This document shows positions 1 through 10,173 of a DNA stretch of 64,000 bases, in pieces; within the stretch, counting starts at the first letter, position 1; each line of letters begins with the position of its first letter. The stretch comes from Ferdinandcohnia sp036962705 (GTDB lineage Bacteria; Bacillota; Bacilli; Bacillales; Bacillaceae_L). The position numbers and the translations under genes are program-made. The stretch is taken from positions 1 to 64,000 of the forward strand of contig NZ_JBALOQ010000019.1 in NCBI RefSeq assembly GCF_036962705.1, read 5' to 3'. The notes below the pieces were generated by a model. The model ran no database searches and had not been told where the DNA came from. It saw only the letters and a list, made by a program, of their open reading frames with translations.

Positions 1-1583
1 TAAACCCTGTCCAATAAATCGATAGAATATATTCAATAATTAAGACAACATAAAGAATGGATGCTGATAGGATCGAAACTTTTTGGTATTTTTTCACATA
101 ATATAAGCTATCAATCGGATGGGTGATAAATTTTCCTAGGAACAATAACTCTTTAATAAGCTTCACTTCTACTAATTTAGAGCGTATATCTTTAAGCGTT
201 TCAAATATATTTTTCTTCTTATCAAGAAACTTGAGAATGTAACGCAGAATGACAAAAGCAATAATAATTAAAAATACAATGCTTAAGTTATCCTGCATCC
301 AACGGTGACGAATTTCCCAGAATGCTTCTGAATAACCTGTCTTATCATTGCCTAACTTAAATTCAGATATCGCATCATCATACTGCTGCTGTTTAAATAG
401 CGCTTCTCCTTTTGCCGCATGTGCCAAGCCGAAAGATGAATTTAATCGAAGTATTTCATTCCAATAGATTTCACTCTCGATATAATGACCTTCAGCATAT
501 AATTCGAGCCCTTTATGAAGAATGGTAGTGAATTCCGTCGGTTCAAAAACTTGGATAACCCCGTTCTCCCTATCTGTTACAAATAGGCGGCCAACTTTAT
601 CAACAGCAATACTGGAAGGTTGCTGCATTAACCCTAGACGGTTAGTTCCTTCATCTTTTCCACCGAAGATAAACAAAGGNNNNNNNNNNNNNNNNNNNNN
701 TGCCAAAACGATCAAATTCGTAAAGTACACCATCATTTCCAACTGTATAAATATTTCCTATTGGACCAATAGCAATATCTACTAAATTCATTACATCGGT
801 AATATCTGGGCTCAACATATTCGCCCCTGCAATATTTAATTTTCTGATTGCTTCCCAACTGGAGCCAGATGTAATAGTATATACTAACCCTTGCCCATCA
901 ATCGTTATATTGCTGGGAGCAGGAGGAACTTTCATAAATAAACTTGATTTTTGTCTTTGTGTTGTTAGTAAATCTTGAATAATTGTACCAATAGATGGAC
1001 GGTTGGTATTCACACCGTAATACCCTAAAAATTCACCATCCTGATTCAATTGAATAATCCCGTTTGTTGATCCTTCTCCAACGATATATAAATTACCACG
1101 CTTGTCGACAGAAACCTTTTGAGGTTTATATGGTGATTTTTTTCCAAATAAAGGGGATTCAGGCTTATCATACTTTTTTATCAACTCGCCATCCTCTTTG
1201 AATTTTAAAACTGATTGTTGTCCATAATCGGTAACATATACATTGTTTTCTTCATCAACGTGTACTCCTTGTGGATGCTGTAACACTCCTTCTCCATAAA
1301 CTTGAAGAACATTTCCATCCTCATCAAACTCAGTTACCCATTTAGTGCCTGAATCGACAATAAATATATGATTATTTGAATTTATAAAAATATCTTCAGG
1401 ATTTATTATTTCAATACCTTTTCCAAATAAGCCAATAGGTGTATATGCAGATTGTGTCTCAATAACTTTCCCATCGGCTGTTAATGTCTCTGTTTTAAAT
1501 GAAACAGAATCAGAGGCAAAGGATTGTATGGGAACCATCATGAATAACCAAAGGCAGCTTAACGCAGTAAAATATTTCCTCAT
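1..1583 (-). CDS. NHL-repeat / TPR / Yip1-like membrane protein, 3' end beyond window, interrupted by assembly gap
   Basis: The ATG at 1583 follows a strong ribosome binding site (GGGGGAAGGGAC). A signal peptide (first ~24 residues, ending SFASD) precedes repeated NHL beta-propeller blades, with recurring 'V(D)..GN(V/L)Y(V/I)' and 'QPSSIAVD' motifs. Past the N run, 1-679 continues the protein one frame over: last NHL blade, a TPR-like helical stretch (LYAEGHYIESEIYWNEI), a membrane segment (SIVFLIIIAFVILRYIL), a basic stretch, and the start of a Yip1-like multi-helix membrane domain. The gene runs off the left edge. It is last in the visible sugar operon, 14 bp after a permease stop. NHL propellers bind proteins or glycans; the exact role is unknown. 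I infer an exported, membrane-anchored accessory to the transporter. Confidence 0.75.
680..700. other. assembly gap (21 N)
   Basis: Twenty-one N lie inside the NHL-repeat gene. Reading frames on either side match the same protein family but are offset by one base, so the true gap length is not 21; a length equal to 2 modulo 3 would restore the frame. Confidence 0.98.
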
Positions 1584-1597
1584 GTCCCTTCCCCCTA

Positions 1598-2476
1598 TTA
1601 CTTAATTCCGGAGTGTGCCATCGTGTTCATAACTTGACTTTGTAAAATGATAAAGATTATTAGATTCGGAATAAACATAAGCAGTGAAGCAGCTGCAGCC
1701 ATTCCTTGTCCAGCCACACTATTTCCCGTATCAGTTGCTAGTGTTGACATAAAGAATCCAAACGTTTTTAAATTCTCATCATTTACGAATAATGATGATG
1801 TCTCTACGTTGTTCCACACAGCTTGGAACGATAGAATGGCGATTGTGGCAATAGCCGGTTTCACTAGAGGGATAATAATTTTGAAAAATATCCTATAATC
1901 GGTTGCTCCATCCATTTTGGCTGCTTCAATCAATTCATTAGGAATTTGGTCAATAAATTGCTTAACTAGGAACAATCCGATTGGCATTGCTAATAGCGGC
2001 AAGATATGTGCCCAAAAGCTATCCAACAATCCTATTTCATCAATTAACAAGTAACGTGGAATTGCTACTGCAGCTGGAACGAACATTAATGCTAGAGTAT
2101 TAATTTCAAAAATTGTCTTTTTTAATTTAAAACGTTTCTTTGATAATGCAAAACCTGCCATCGTACTGATTAAAACCGTAAAAAATACGACTAAAACAGT
2201 ACTGATGATACTATTAAACAAATATCTCGTCATTGGTACACCGGTTGCATTGGACACATTCATTAAATCAGTGAAGTTCTCTAATGTCGGCTTTTGTACA
2301 AAGAAACGAGGTGGATAAGCAAATAGCTCATCAATTGGTTTAAATGCATGTGAAACGATATACACAATTGGCATTGCCATAATAATTGCCAAAGGAATCA
2401 AAAACAGATAAAACTTGAGTTGACTTCTATGAAATTTATCAGGGTTCATTTTTGATCCTTGGAAAGATGATGCCAT
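1598..2476 (-). CDS. carbohydrate ABC transporter permease (MalG/YtcP-like)
   Basis: Inner-membrane permease of a CUT1-type sugar importer, 292 residues. About six membrane segments are visible. The EAA loop that docks the ATPase is present ('ELIEAAKMDGATDYRIFF' followed by IPL). The longer open frame begins at 2542, but I choose the ATG at 2476 (MASSFQ) because AGGGGTGAG lies 5-12 bases upstream, while the longer version would overlap the upstream permease and start with an unusual basic stretch. It pairs with the permease ending at 2512. No ATP-binding subunit is encoded in the visible operon, which in Bacillus usually means a shared MsmX-type ATPase; that is inference. Confidence 0.88.
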   Translation of the reverse strand: MASSFQGSKMNPDKFHRSQLKFYLFLIPLAIIMAMPIVYIVSHAFKPIDELFAYPPRFFVQKPTLENFTDLMNVSNATGVPMTRYLFNSIISTVLVVFFTVLISTMAGFALSKKRFKLKKTIFEINTLALMFVPAAVAIPRYLLIDEIGLLDSFWAHILPLLAMPIGLFLVKQFIDQIPNELIEAAKMDGATDYRIFFKIIIPLVKPAIATIAILSFQAVWNNVETSSLFVNDENLKTFGFFMSTLATDTGNSVAGQGMAAAASLLMFIPNLIIFIILQSQVMNTMAHSGIK

Positions 2477-2511
2477 ATGTCTCACCCCTAATATTTTAAT
2501 AATTGGTAGTC

Positions 2512-3402
2512 TTAATCGTCTTTTTCTCCAAATAGTTTCCAAGCAACCTTCGAAAAGATATAAATAAATAATAGGAGTAACACAGAAATTGCGGCGGCAT
2601 ATCCCATTTCATATCGGATAAACCCGAAGTCTTCAATATGATTAACCATTAATTGACCAGCATATTGTGGCGTTGGGTTTGCTCCAGATAATTCAACACC
2701 GATGGCACCTGCTTGGAAAGTTGTAACAACTGCCATAACTGCACCAAACAACATCTGTGGCTTCATTGATGGAATCGTAATATAAATAATCTCTTGGAAT
2801 CGATTCCTAATCCCATCGATATAGGCTGCTTCATAAATCTCACGGTCAATATTCAAAACACCAGATAACATTGCCAAGAATCCAACACCCATGCTTCCCC
2901 ATAACGTCACAACAATCATAATCGTCATTAAGTGTTCTGGAGACTGAAGAAATTGAATTGGTTCATTAATGATGCCCAAATTAATAAACAAGGCATTTAA
3001 ATAACCAGTTTGGTCTCCACTGAAAATAATTTTCCAGACAACTGCCATTGCAATACCTGCAGTCATCGAAGGAGAATAAATAATTAAGGCTAGGATGGTT
3101 CTTGGACCTTTCGTTATTTGTGCGAGCATCCAAGCTAATATGAACGAAAGAATATACCCTCCTGGACCAACAATAAGAGCAAATGTTAATGTGTTAGGTA
3201 AGACATACTGCATGAATACATTGTCCTGAGTTAATACATTTACATAGTTGGCTAGACCGATGAATGAAGGCATTTCAATCGCATTAAAGTATGAAAAAGA
3301 TAAGCCCACCGCAACAGCGACTGGAATTATGATAAATATTAAGAACAAAATAATAAATGGCGCCAGAAATACTGTTGTACTCCAATCCCTTTTACTCTTC
3401 AT
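2512..3402 (-). CDS. carbohydrate ABC transporter permease (MalF/YteP-like)
   Basis: Second membrane subunit of the sugar importer, 296 residues. The N-terminus (MKSKRDWSTTVFLAPFIILF) is typical of MalF/LacF-like permeases. About six membrane segments are visible, and an EAA loop is present ('EIYEAAYIDGIRNRFQEI' then IPSMKP). Its ATG overlaps the end of the 975-residue binding protein by 11 bases, implying translational coupling. With the downstream permease it would form the heterodimeric channel. The substrate cannot be read from the sequence; the neighbouring GH35-like enzyme suggests a beta-galactoside or a glycan fragment carrying one. Confidence 0.88.
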   Translation of the reverse strand: MKSKRDWSTTVFLAPFIILFLIFIIIPVAVAVGLSFSYFNAIEMPSFIGLANYVNVLTQDNVFMQYVLPNTLTFALIVGPGGYILSFILAWMLAQITKGPRTILALIIYSPSMTAGIAMAVVWKIIFSGDQTGYLNALFINLGIINEPIQFLQSPEHLMTIMIVVTLWGSMGVGFLAMLSGVLNIDREIYEAAYIDGIRNRFQEIIYITIPSMKPQMLFGAVMAVVTTFQAGAIGVELSGANPTPQYAGQLMVNHIEDFGFIRYEMGYAAAISVLLLLFIYIFSKVAWKLFGEKDD

Positions 3403-6319
3403 TTCTTCCTAGCCACCCTTCAATCTGTTCAATCGTTGGAATTCGATATGGTTTGACTACTTCTCCATTTTTTATATAACCGAATTCCTCAAGCTTTCTT
3501 CTCATTTCCCTATCAATGGTTATAACACTATCATCTACAGCTGAACGTGTATTCTCCCCATCAAAAACAACTTTATTCCATATATTACTAATCTCACGTT
3601 CTACCATATAAGAATACGGTGTCTTCGGAACTTCTCTTAAATATTCCCATTGCTCTAATATTATTTTTTTATGTTCCTCCGGCAATGGCAACTGAGCAAA
3701 CGAATTAAGATTTGCTGTATTCCACAAGTACTCTGGTCCAAATAGAGTTTGAAGAGTGGTTCCAAATTCAATCTGTGTTTCTGTTGACATCCACCACTTT
3801 AACACTTCCCATGCTCCATCTTTCTTCCCGCTACCTTTAAAGATCATTGCAGACTGTCCAGAACCGGTTGCCCATCTTGCAACAGTTCCATCTTCTTGTT
3901 CCACCCCTGGATGTGGTGCAATATCCCACCAACCTGAAATTTCGGCAGCAGCTGAAGTAAGTTGTACATATGTTCCAAATTCAGCAATCCCTATCGGTAA
4001 AGTGGAGTAACGGAAGTGATTGTAAAAGTTTGGTACTTGCAATGGTGTACTATAAATCGTATTTAAATCGGTCATAAACTGAATACCAGCTAAGGATTCC
4101 TCACTATCAATTGTCGTACCTATTCCATCTTCTTCATATAATGTACCACCATGTTGATATATAAATGGTGCTGTCGTTTGGAACGGTTTAAATGCAACAG
4201 CTCCTGCAATCGGTGTGTAATAGTTCATTCCATAACGCTGTAATTCTGGAAGAATCTCGACAACATCTTCCCAAGTATCTGGGACTGGAATGCCTAATGA
4301 ATCCAAAATATCTTTTCGATAATACTGAACAAAGAAGTCCTGTGTTTCTGGTAATGCATAAATCCCATCATCAACTGTTAATGGTAAAAATGCACCCGGA
4401 GAGAACTGCCTGCCAACCTCAGCAAAGTCATCAAATTGTCTTAAATCTTCTGCTGCCCCACGTATTGAAAGCTCGTAAGGTAACCAGTTACTTATACCCA
4501 ATGCCAAATCAGGTTGAGAATTCGCAGCATTTGCAAGAATTAGCTTTTGTTCATCTGGCATTATCGAGTATTTAACCTTTATTCCTGTCTTAGGAGTGAA
4601 ATTCTGATCGGTCATTTGCTGTAGTAATTCCACATATTGTCGTGGGCGGTTTACCCACACATCCACTGTATCTTCATCTACCTCTGTTGTTGCTAAATTA
4701 TCTTTTGTAAATGATTGAATGAAACTTACAACCCAATCTTTAAATTTCTCAAACAAACCAGCTTCTGCTTCAGGCAATTCTTCATCCCCATGGACATAAA
4801 AGCGGTCTACTAATAAAGGTTGTTGTTGAATACTAGTCAGAACTGTGCCCAACATTTGAGCGGCTGAGTTCGAACCTTCAGATAGCTCAGTTAATCGATT
4901 AGGAATCTCATCTGGCTTATCTGCTAAAGATTGCAATTTCTCGGCAGCAATTTTTAAGGAAACAACATTAGTTGTTTCATCACCATCACTCAGTGATTGA
5001 AGGTATTCGGCCTCCTCAGTTAATCCCTGAGCCCACCCCTCTAATACTTGATCAATACCCGGAAGATATTCGCTAATTTTCCAATCTCTTGAACGGTCCT
5101 GTCGGTTACCAGTTAGCTTACGAATATCTATTGCAAGGGCTTCAATTTCTTTCATTACATCGTCAATCGTAAAGACAACACGATTATTGATAGATACATC
5201 TGCCTCCATACTAATTACATTTGAACCTTCTTCTAAATAAAATAAATAAGGTTCTCCTGCTTCATTTGCAAATGTCTCATTATGCCATTCATTTCGTTGT
5301 TGAAACCTATATTGTTCTACTTCTTCAAATGGGACTTCTCCGTTAATCCTCACCGAACGGAATACGGGATCACCACTTTCATTCTTTTGATAAACTTTAA
5401 ACGATAGTTGATATAGTCCAGCTTCTTCCACTTCTACTTCCCAAAAAACCGTTTGTCCTGGTTTGCTCCAAGAACTCCCTCCATAGGCATTTAAATGAAG
5501 TTTTTCTGTATCATAGGGATATACAGCAGGGTTTTCAATACTTTCCGGGCGGATATATGAACTATTTTTTTTAAGTGGATATTCAGCCTCATACGTTTGG
5601 AGGACATTCATCTGTTTAGCGGATGAATATTGATTGATATATTCCTGGTAGCTTGGGACATGCTTTGGAGACATTATATAGGCATTTCCGAGCAGCATTT
5701 CTCCCCTTAAGTTTATTAACGTAATTGAATTTTTTCCTTCTGTAAGATGGAATGTAATCGGACGCTTTTGCAAATAGTTTGAGTCTTCCACTACTAATTG
5801 ATGCCATGCTTTAATCGATACTTGCTTAGGAATAATTTCATTACCGAAGCGGTCAATTTCAAAGTCATTCGTCTCATTTTTCCATTCAACAGGAAAAATA
5901 ACACGTCTACTCTCTGAAAAGAGAAATTCACCATTCACTTTTATAGCACCCTCGATCGGAACAATCACATCACCTAGGGGAAAATAATCAAAACCAATTT
6001 CATATAAGCCCTCTTTTTCGACATCTACTTCAAAAGTTACCTCACTACCATCCTGCCAATGAATCACGTCACTTTCATACCCATAGTTATTGGATACTAA
6101 CTCATCTTCTACATTAAGGAAAGATGGTGGATTGATAGCGTGCTCAAATTGAGCATCGCTGTCAATCCCCTTATTCATTAAATCATCAAGAAAAAGGTGG
6201 TAACGTGGTTCGATAAATTGTTCCGCCGATTCAGTATCAATAATATCGTCAGCTTTTACTATAGTTTGTGGCATGATTAATAGGGCTATAAGCGACCATA
6301 AAAACAACTTGGGTTTCAT
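3392..6319 (-). CDS. large fused protein: carbohydrate-binding-like modules plus extracellular solute-binding domain
   Basis: 975 residues, about twice a normal sugar-binding protein. A Sec signal peptide (MKPKLFLWSLIALLIMPQTI, cleavage near VKA-DD) has no lipobox cysteine. Residues ~60-230 and ~240-390 are two related beta-rich segments with repeated 'G.Y.....Y' and 'F.L.EG.N.I' motifs, resembling galactose-binding-like (CBM) folds. Residues ~385-540 are helical. Residues ~545-950 are a type-1 solute-binding domain (for example 'PDTWEDVVEILPELQRYG' and an alanine/proline-rich hinge). It lies between a conventional lipoprotein binding protein and the permeases, so the operon has two binding proteins for one channel. 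I infer a tethering or polysaccharide-docking role. Start: ATG at 6319 behind GGGGAGG. Confidence 0.8.
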   Translation of the reverse strand: MKPKLFLWSLIALLIMPQTIVKADDIIDTESAEQFIEPRYHLFLDDLMNKGIDSDAQFEHAINPPSFLNVEDELVSNNYGYESDVIHWQDGSEVTFEVDVEKEGLYEIGFDYFPLGDVIVPIEGAIKVNGEFLFSESRRVIFPVEWKNETNDFEIDRFGNEIIPKQVSIKAWHQLVVEDSNYLQKRPITFHLTEGKNSITLINLRGEMLLGNAYIMSPKHVPSYQEYINQYSSAKQMNVLQTYEAEYPLKKNSSYIRPESIENPAVYPYDTEKLHLNAYGGSSWSKPGQTVFWEVEVEEAGLYQLSFKVYQKNESGDPVFRSVRINGEVPFEEVEQYRFQQRNEWHNETFANEAGEPYLFYLEEGSNVISMEADVSINNRVVFTIDDVMKEIEALAIDIRKLTGNRQDRSRDWKISEYLPGIDQVLEGWAQGLTEEAEYLQSLSDGDETTNVVSLKIAAEKLQSLADKPDEIPNRLTELSEGSNSAAQMLGTVLTSIQQQPLLVDRFYVHGDEELPEAEAGLFEKFKDWVVSFIQSFTKDNLATTEVDEDTVDVWVNRPRQYVELLQQMTDQNFTPKTGIKVKYSIMPDEQKLILANAANSQPDLALGISNWLPYELSIRGAAEDLRQFDDFAEVGRQFSPGAFLPLTVDDGIYALPETQDFFVQYYRKDILDSLGIPVPDTWEDVVEILPELQRYGMNYYTPIAGAVAFKPFQTTAPFIYQHGGTLYEEDGIGTTIDSEESLAGIQFMTDLNTIYSTPLQVPNFYNHFRYSTLPIGIAEFGTYVQLTSAAAEISGWWDIAPHPGVEQEDGTVARWATGSGQSAMIFKGSGKKDGAWEVLKWWMSTETQIEFGTTLQTLFGPEYLWNTANLNSFAQLPLPEEHKKIILEQWEYLREVPKTPYSYMVEREISNIWNKVVFDGENTRSAVDDSVITIDREMRRKLEEFGYIKNGEVVKPYRIPTIEQIEGWLGRNEE

Positions 6320-6346
6320 GTTAATACCTCCCCAGCGATCGAAGGA

Positions 6347-7732
6347 TTATTGATTAATTGCGTCAAGTCCTTCTTTGTACTTCTGATTTGCCAATTCATT
6401 AATTTGACTAACATAATCTACAATTTTAATTTCACCACGCATACCTGCATCAATTAATCCAGCTATGTTTACGTTCGGATTATCACCAACTGCAATACCA
6501 GTAGGTGCTTCCCAACGGGATTGTTGATAGCCTGGAACAGTTTTAACAGGTTCGATGATTGCGTTGTCAATGTTGTCATATGCAGCACGCAAGCCTGGTG
6601 CATCAAATCTTTCAAAATATGCATCTAATACTTCTTGCTCTGTAGTTACAGGCATACTAGCAAGTGCTAATTCTTCATCTGCATCTGCAATTTCCATTTG
6701 TTTCAAGAATCCTTCTGGGCTAAATGACATCCATTTCGCAACTTCATATGCTGCTTCTGGATGTTTTGTTGAACTAGAAATACCATAATAATCTTGTGTC
6801 ATAACAACACGGTCTCCTGGGATACCAATGAAGTCCCATTCGAAGTCAGATTGAGCTTCTAGGTGTCCTGTAATCCAAGTACCATCCCATTTGATTCCAA
6901 CTCCACCGTTTAACCAAACTTGTTCTGGGTCTTCTCCAGTAAAGTTTGCTTTCTGATCTTCAGCTAATGTTTCATATGCATAGCCGTTAGTTATCATGTT
7001 GTTAGCTAAGTTAACACCACTAATAAATTCATCTGTATCTAATTGGAATTGTCCATTTTGGTAGGTGTACCAACCTAAATCATTATTTGCAGCAGCTGGA
7101 TACCAATCTGGAATTGAATATGGATGGTTTAAACCTGCCACACCATTATTTACATCTGTAACATCACGAATTGCTGCAGTAAATTCTTCAATACTAATAC
7201 CCATCTCTGGTGCATTTAAGTTAGCTTGTTCAAATAAATCCTTGTTTACAAAGTAACCCAAGAAGTGTTGCCCTGCTGGTAAAGCATAGACGGTGCCATT
7301 ATGCTTTACAGCTTCCTGTACAGACTCAGGAACTTTAGCAAAATCTTCATCTGCATCTGTTAATTCGGTTAAATCAAGTAACCAATCATTTGCTAGACCA
7401 GTTGGTACTTGTGCTAACATAAACACATCCGGCATAGAACTTGCACTTGCTGCTGCAGATAAAGAACCATTCCAGTCTGCAGGATCAATTGATTCATCAA
7501 TTTCAACTTGAATGTCATCATGAGCTTCGTTAAATGCATCCACCAATAAGCGATTTAGATTCTTGTCTTCTCCAGTACCAAATCCCCAACTTGCAATTGT
7601 TACAGTCACTTGCTCTCCTGACGCTTTTGAATCATTATCGGATTTTGATGAATCTTTTGAATCATCATTGCTACAAGCAACTAATACTGTTATCAGAGCA
7701 AGGAATAAAAACATCGTTAACTTTTTCTTCAT
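6347..7732 (-). CDS. sugar ABC transporter substrate-binding lipoprotein
   Basis: Extracellular type-1 solute-binding protein, 461 residues. Its lipoprotein signal peptide (MKKKLTMFLFLALITVLVAC) ends in an L-V-A-C lipobox, followed by a Ser/Asp/Lys-rich linker. The mature protein shows family hallmarks: 'ITIASWG'-like first strand, 'DVFMLAQVPTGLANDWLLDL', 'YALPAGQHFLGYFVNKDLF' and 'WKWDGTW'-type hinge. I start it at the ATG at 7732, with GGGAG 12 bases upstream; the open frame extends 15 codons further but would overlap the beta-galactosidase stop. It lies between the glycosidase and the fused binding protein, in the same orientation, and probably captures the sugar imported by the two permeases. 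Confidence 0.88.
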   Translation of the reverse strand: MKKKLTMFLFLALITVLVACSNDDSKDSSKSDNDSKASGEQVTVTIASWGFGTGEDKNLNRLLVDAFNEAHDDIQVEIDESIDPADWNGSLSAAASASSMPDVFMLAQVPTGLANDWLLDLTELTDADEDFAKVPESVQEAVKHNGTVYALPAGQHFLGYFVNKDLFEQANLNAPEMGISIEEFTAAIRDVTDVNNGVAGLNHPYSIPDWYPAAANNDLGWYTYQNGQFQLDTDEFISGVNLANNMITNGYAYETLAEDQKANFTGEDPEQVWLNGGVGIKWDGTWITGHLEAQSDFEWDFIGIPGDRVVMTQDYYGISSSTKHPEAAYEVAKWMSFSPEGFLKQMEIADADEELALASMPVTTEQEVLDAYFERFDAPGLRAAYDNIDNAIIEPVKTVPGYQQSRWEAPTGIAVGDNPNVNIAGLIDAGMRGEIKIVDYVSQINELANQKYKEGLDAINQ

Positions 7733-7773
7733 AGTAATACCGCTCCCTTTTTTTGTTTTTTTGTATATAGAAC

Positions 7774-10158
7774 TCATAATGAGTCACTACCAAGAACATT
7801 TTTTTCAAACGTGATCTTTTGTTTTTCCTCTAAAGAAGGTGATAATTTTATTAAAAATGTGGAATCATCTTTTTCTTCTATTTCGATATCTGGAACAGCC
7901 TTTGGATACCAATTAGCAGATTGAAAACATAATACTTCATTAGCCTGCTTTAGCTTCACTGTTATTGTAAAAATGTCTTCAGATTCCTCAACCTCAAACA
8001 CCTCAGCAGTTCCCCACTTTAAAGTTACATCCTCAGTAATTTTTATATTCACGGGTAGCATCAGCCCGCTTCTTCTAGGTACTGATAAAATATGACCATC
8101 AAATAACCTTTCACTGTTATAGCTCAATGTAGATTCTTTTTTATAATCATCAAAGTTATGAAGAAAAATAAAATAGCTTTCATTATCGATGGCTCGAATT
8201 GAAATATCAAGTTCATCGTCGGTTTTAAATGGGGAAACAACCCCAACTCTTTCAGCTAATTGACGATATACATTTAATTTGTAATTAAAATCAAGGTCCA
8301 TCTGAACTCCAAACACAAAGACTTTTCCTTGACCAAGTGATTTTTCAAATCCAACCGTGTTTCTTTCATCATCCTCTGTCCAAGCAAATACACCTTCTTT
8401 TGCACTGTACAACTCAATCGTTTGCGTTTGAATACTGTCAATCTCTTGGAAAGCCATAAACCCTTCTTTTCTACCAAGCACTTCGACATCAATATAATCC
8501 TTTAAGATTGTACAACTACGATTATTTAAGTCTTTTGTTGGTAGACTTGGATATAGAACAAGATGACCACCTGAATCTATATAATTCACTAATTTCTGTT
8601 GAATTACTCCATCCATCCATTTCATGGAAAACATCCACAATGTCGGTACTTTGGAAACATCAATTGGTTCCGCTTCCAAAAGATTCAATCCATCAAACAC
8701 GATGTTATTTAGCCTTAAGCCTTTTGCTAATCCATTATAAAGGTTTAGGTCTCTTTCCTTTTGAAACGTTTCAATTATTGGCAAAGTATAAGAATCACTA
8801 AACTCCGTCATATAATAATCCGGATAAAAGGCAACAGTTGTTGCAGTCTTTTGCTTAGATTTTGGGAGTGACTCACCGTATACTTGAAACATCTTTCCTA
8901 GATGTTGAATACTGGAAAAATGTGGTCGTTTTTCCCCAGTAAGACCTAACGGCGCTTGCCATTCATGTCTCCTACCTAAGAGACCGATTCCTTCATAGTT
9001 TTCCCCACCAACAAACATGTAGTAGTTAACGGCATTCATCCCATTGGCAAAACAAAGGCGCGTTGTTAGATCAAAAGTATATGGTTGAAGTCTTGGCTTG
9101 TCTGAACTCTTACCGCCTTGAAACTCCGCCGAGAACAATGGTTGATCCTTAGATTGAATGGCTTTAGTAAATACATTGGCAAGAACTATATCAATGTAAT
9201 TATCATACTCAATATTACCGATGTAGTAATCACCCGCCATTAACGTATTATCAATTTTTGCTGATTCTACTAATTGTGAAATTCCGATTGGATACATTGT
9301 TCCACGTTTCAAAATATCAATCTCATGAAATCCGTGGATATTAACAACAAATGGAAGGTTTATTTTATTTTTTTCTGCTAAATCCTTGAGATGTTCGAGA
9401 TAAAGACGATAATGCTCTCTCATAAAAAGGCTATATTCATTTCGTAAGATAATAGCATGATTTTCTTTTGGTTGTCTGACATTCGTGTTTATGAATTCAC
9501 CAATATCAGAAACGTTTTCTTCAAGTAACTGTTGAAACTCTACTAAACTATACTTTTTCCTCAGGTAATCAACAAATTGCTCTTCTGTTACTTTATTATA
9601 ATCACCTTGATTACTTACCCAATGAAACATCCCAACTTCGTTATCAAGTTGGAACATGATAACGGAACCACCATTTGTTATTTGGAAAGGTTCTATAACA
9701 GCACATACCGCTTGATACCATATCTCAACTTTCTCCAAATAGATTGGATGCATATAACTAACAACTCTTGTTGGGTGGTCATCGCCTCCCTTCGTTTTTG
9801 CAACTGCTTCTGGGTAATTATCAATGAACCAAGTTGGGACACCATGATCTACAATTTCAGCCATTACGTATGGTCCTGGACGAACTAAGCAGTACATGCC
9901 TTCTTCAGCAACAATCTCTAAAAAGGTTTGTAAATCCCGTTCTCCTCTGGTTTTACCTGTAAGATCAATTTGTCCTTCTTCATACTCATGAAAAATCCAA
10001 GGTACATACGTACTAATCATATTGATTCCGGATTCCTTTGCTTCCCTTATTCGGTTTCTCCATTCTGATTTTGGAACACGAAAGTAATGAAGTTCAGCAC
10101 CGAATAAGATAACATCTTGTCCATTAATCGTGATTTTCTCATTTATCACTTGAATCAT
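7774..10158 (-). CDS. GH35-family beta-galactosidase-like glycosidase, cytoplasmic
   Basis: 794 residues with no signal peptide, so it acts inside the cell on imported glycoside. The N-terminal TIM barrel carries GH35 motifs: 'ELHYFRVPKSEWRNRI', 'STYVPWIFHE', 'VRPGPYVMAE'. The likely acid/base is Glu174 in 'FQLDNEVG' (most GH35 enzymes have ENE; here DNE). The likely nucleophile is Glu345 in 'FSAEFQGG'. The C-terminal part has a glutamine-amidotransferase-like segment and beta domains. The ATG at 10158 follows GGAGGTAAAGC, 15 bp after the lacI-type gene, so the two are cotranscribed. The enzyme would release a terminal beta-galactose or related residue. Exact specificity is uncertain. Confidence 0.85.
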   Translation of the reverse strand: MIQVINEKITINGQDVILFGAELHYFRVPKSEWRNRIREAKESGINMISTYVPWIFHEYEEGQIDLTGKTRGERDLQTFLEIVAEEGMYCLVRPGPYVMAEIVDHGVPTWFIDNYPEAVAKTKGGDDHPTRVVSYMHPIYLEKVEIWYQAVCAVIEPFQITNGGSVIMFQLDNEVGMFHWVSNQGDYNKVTEEQFVDYLRKKYSLVEFQQLLEENVSDIGEFINTNVRQPKENHAIILRNEYSLFMREHYRLYLEHLKDLAEKNKINLPFVVNIHGFHEIDILKRGTMYPIGISQLVESAKIDNTLMAGDYYIGNIEYDNYIDIVLANVFTKAIQSKDQPLFSAEFQGGKSSDKPRLQPYTFDLTTRLCFANGMNAVNYYMFVGGENYEGIGLLGRRHEWQAPLGLTGEKRPHFSSIQHLGKMFQVYGESLPKSKQKTATTVAFYPDYYMTEFSDSYTLPIIETFQKERDLNLYNGLAKGLRLNNIVFDGLNLLEAEPIDVSKVPTLWMFSMKWMDGVIQQKLVNYIDSGGHLVLYPSLPTKDLNNRSCTILKDYIDVEVLGRKEGFMAFQEIDSIQTQTIELYSAKEGVFAWTEDDERNTVGFEKSLGQGKVFVFGVQMDLDFNYKLNVYRQLAERVGVVSPFKTDDELDISIRAIDNESYFIFLHNFDDYKKESTLSYNSERLFDGHILSVPRRSGLMLPVNIKITEDVTLKWGTAEVFEVEESEDIFTITVKLKQANEVLCFQSANWYPKAVPDIEIEEKDDSTFLIKLSPSLEEKQKITFEKNVLGSDSL

Positions 10159-10173
10159 GCTTTACCTCCATTA

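Noticed and set aside
4192..4575. 127-codon plus-strand frame inside the fused binding-protein gene
   Set aside because: Composition is typical of an antisense shadow and there is no RBS or terminator.
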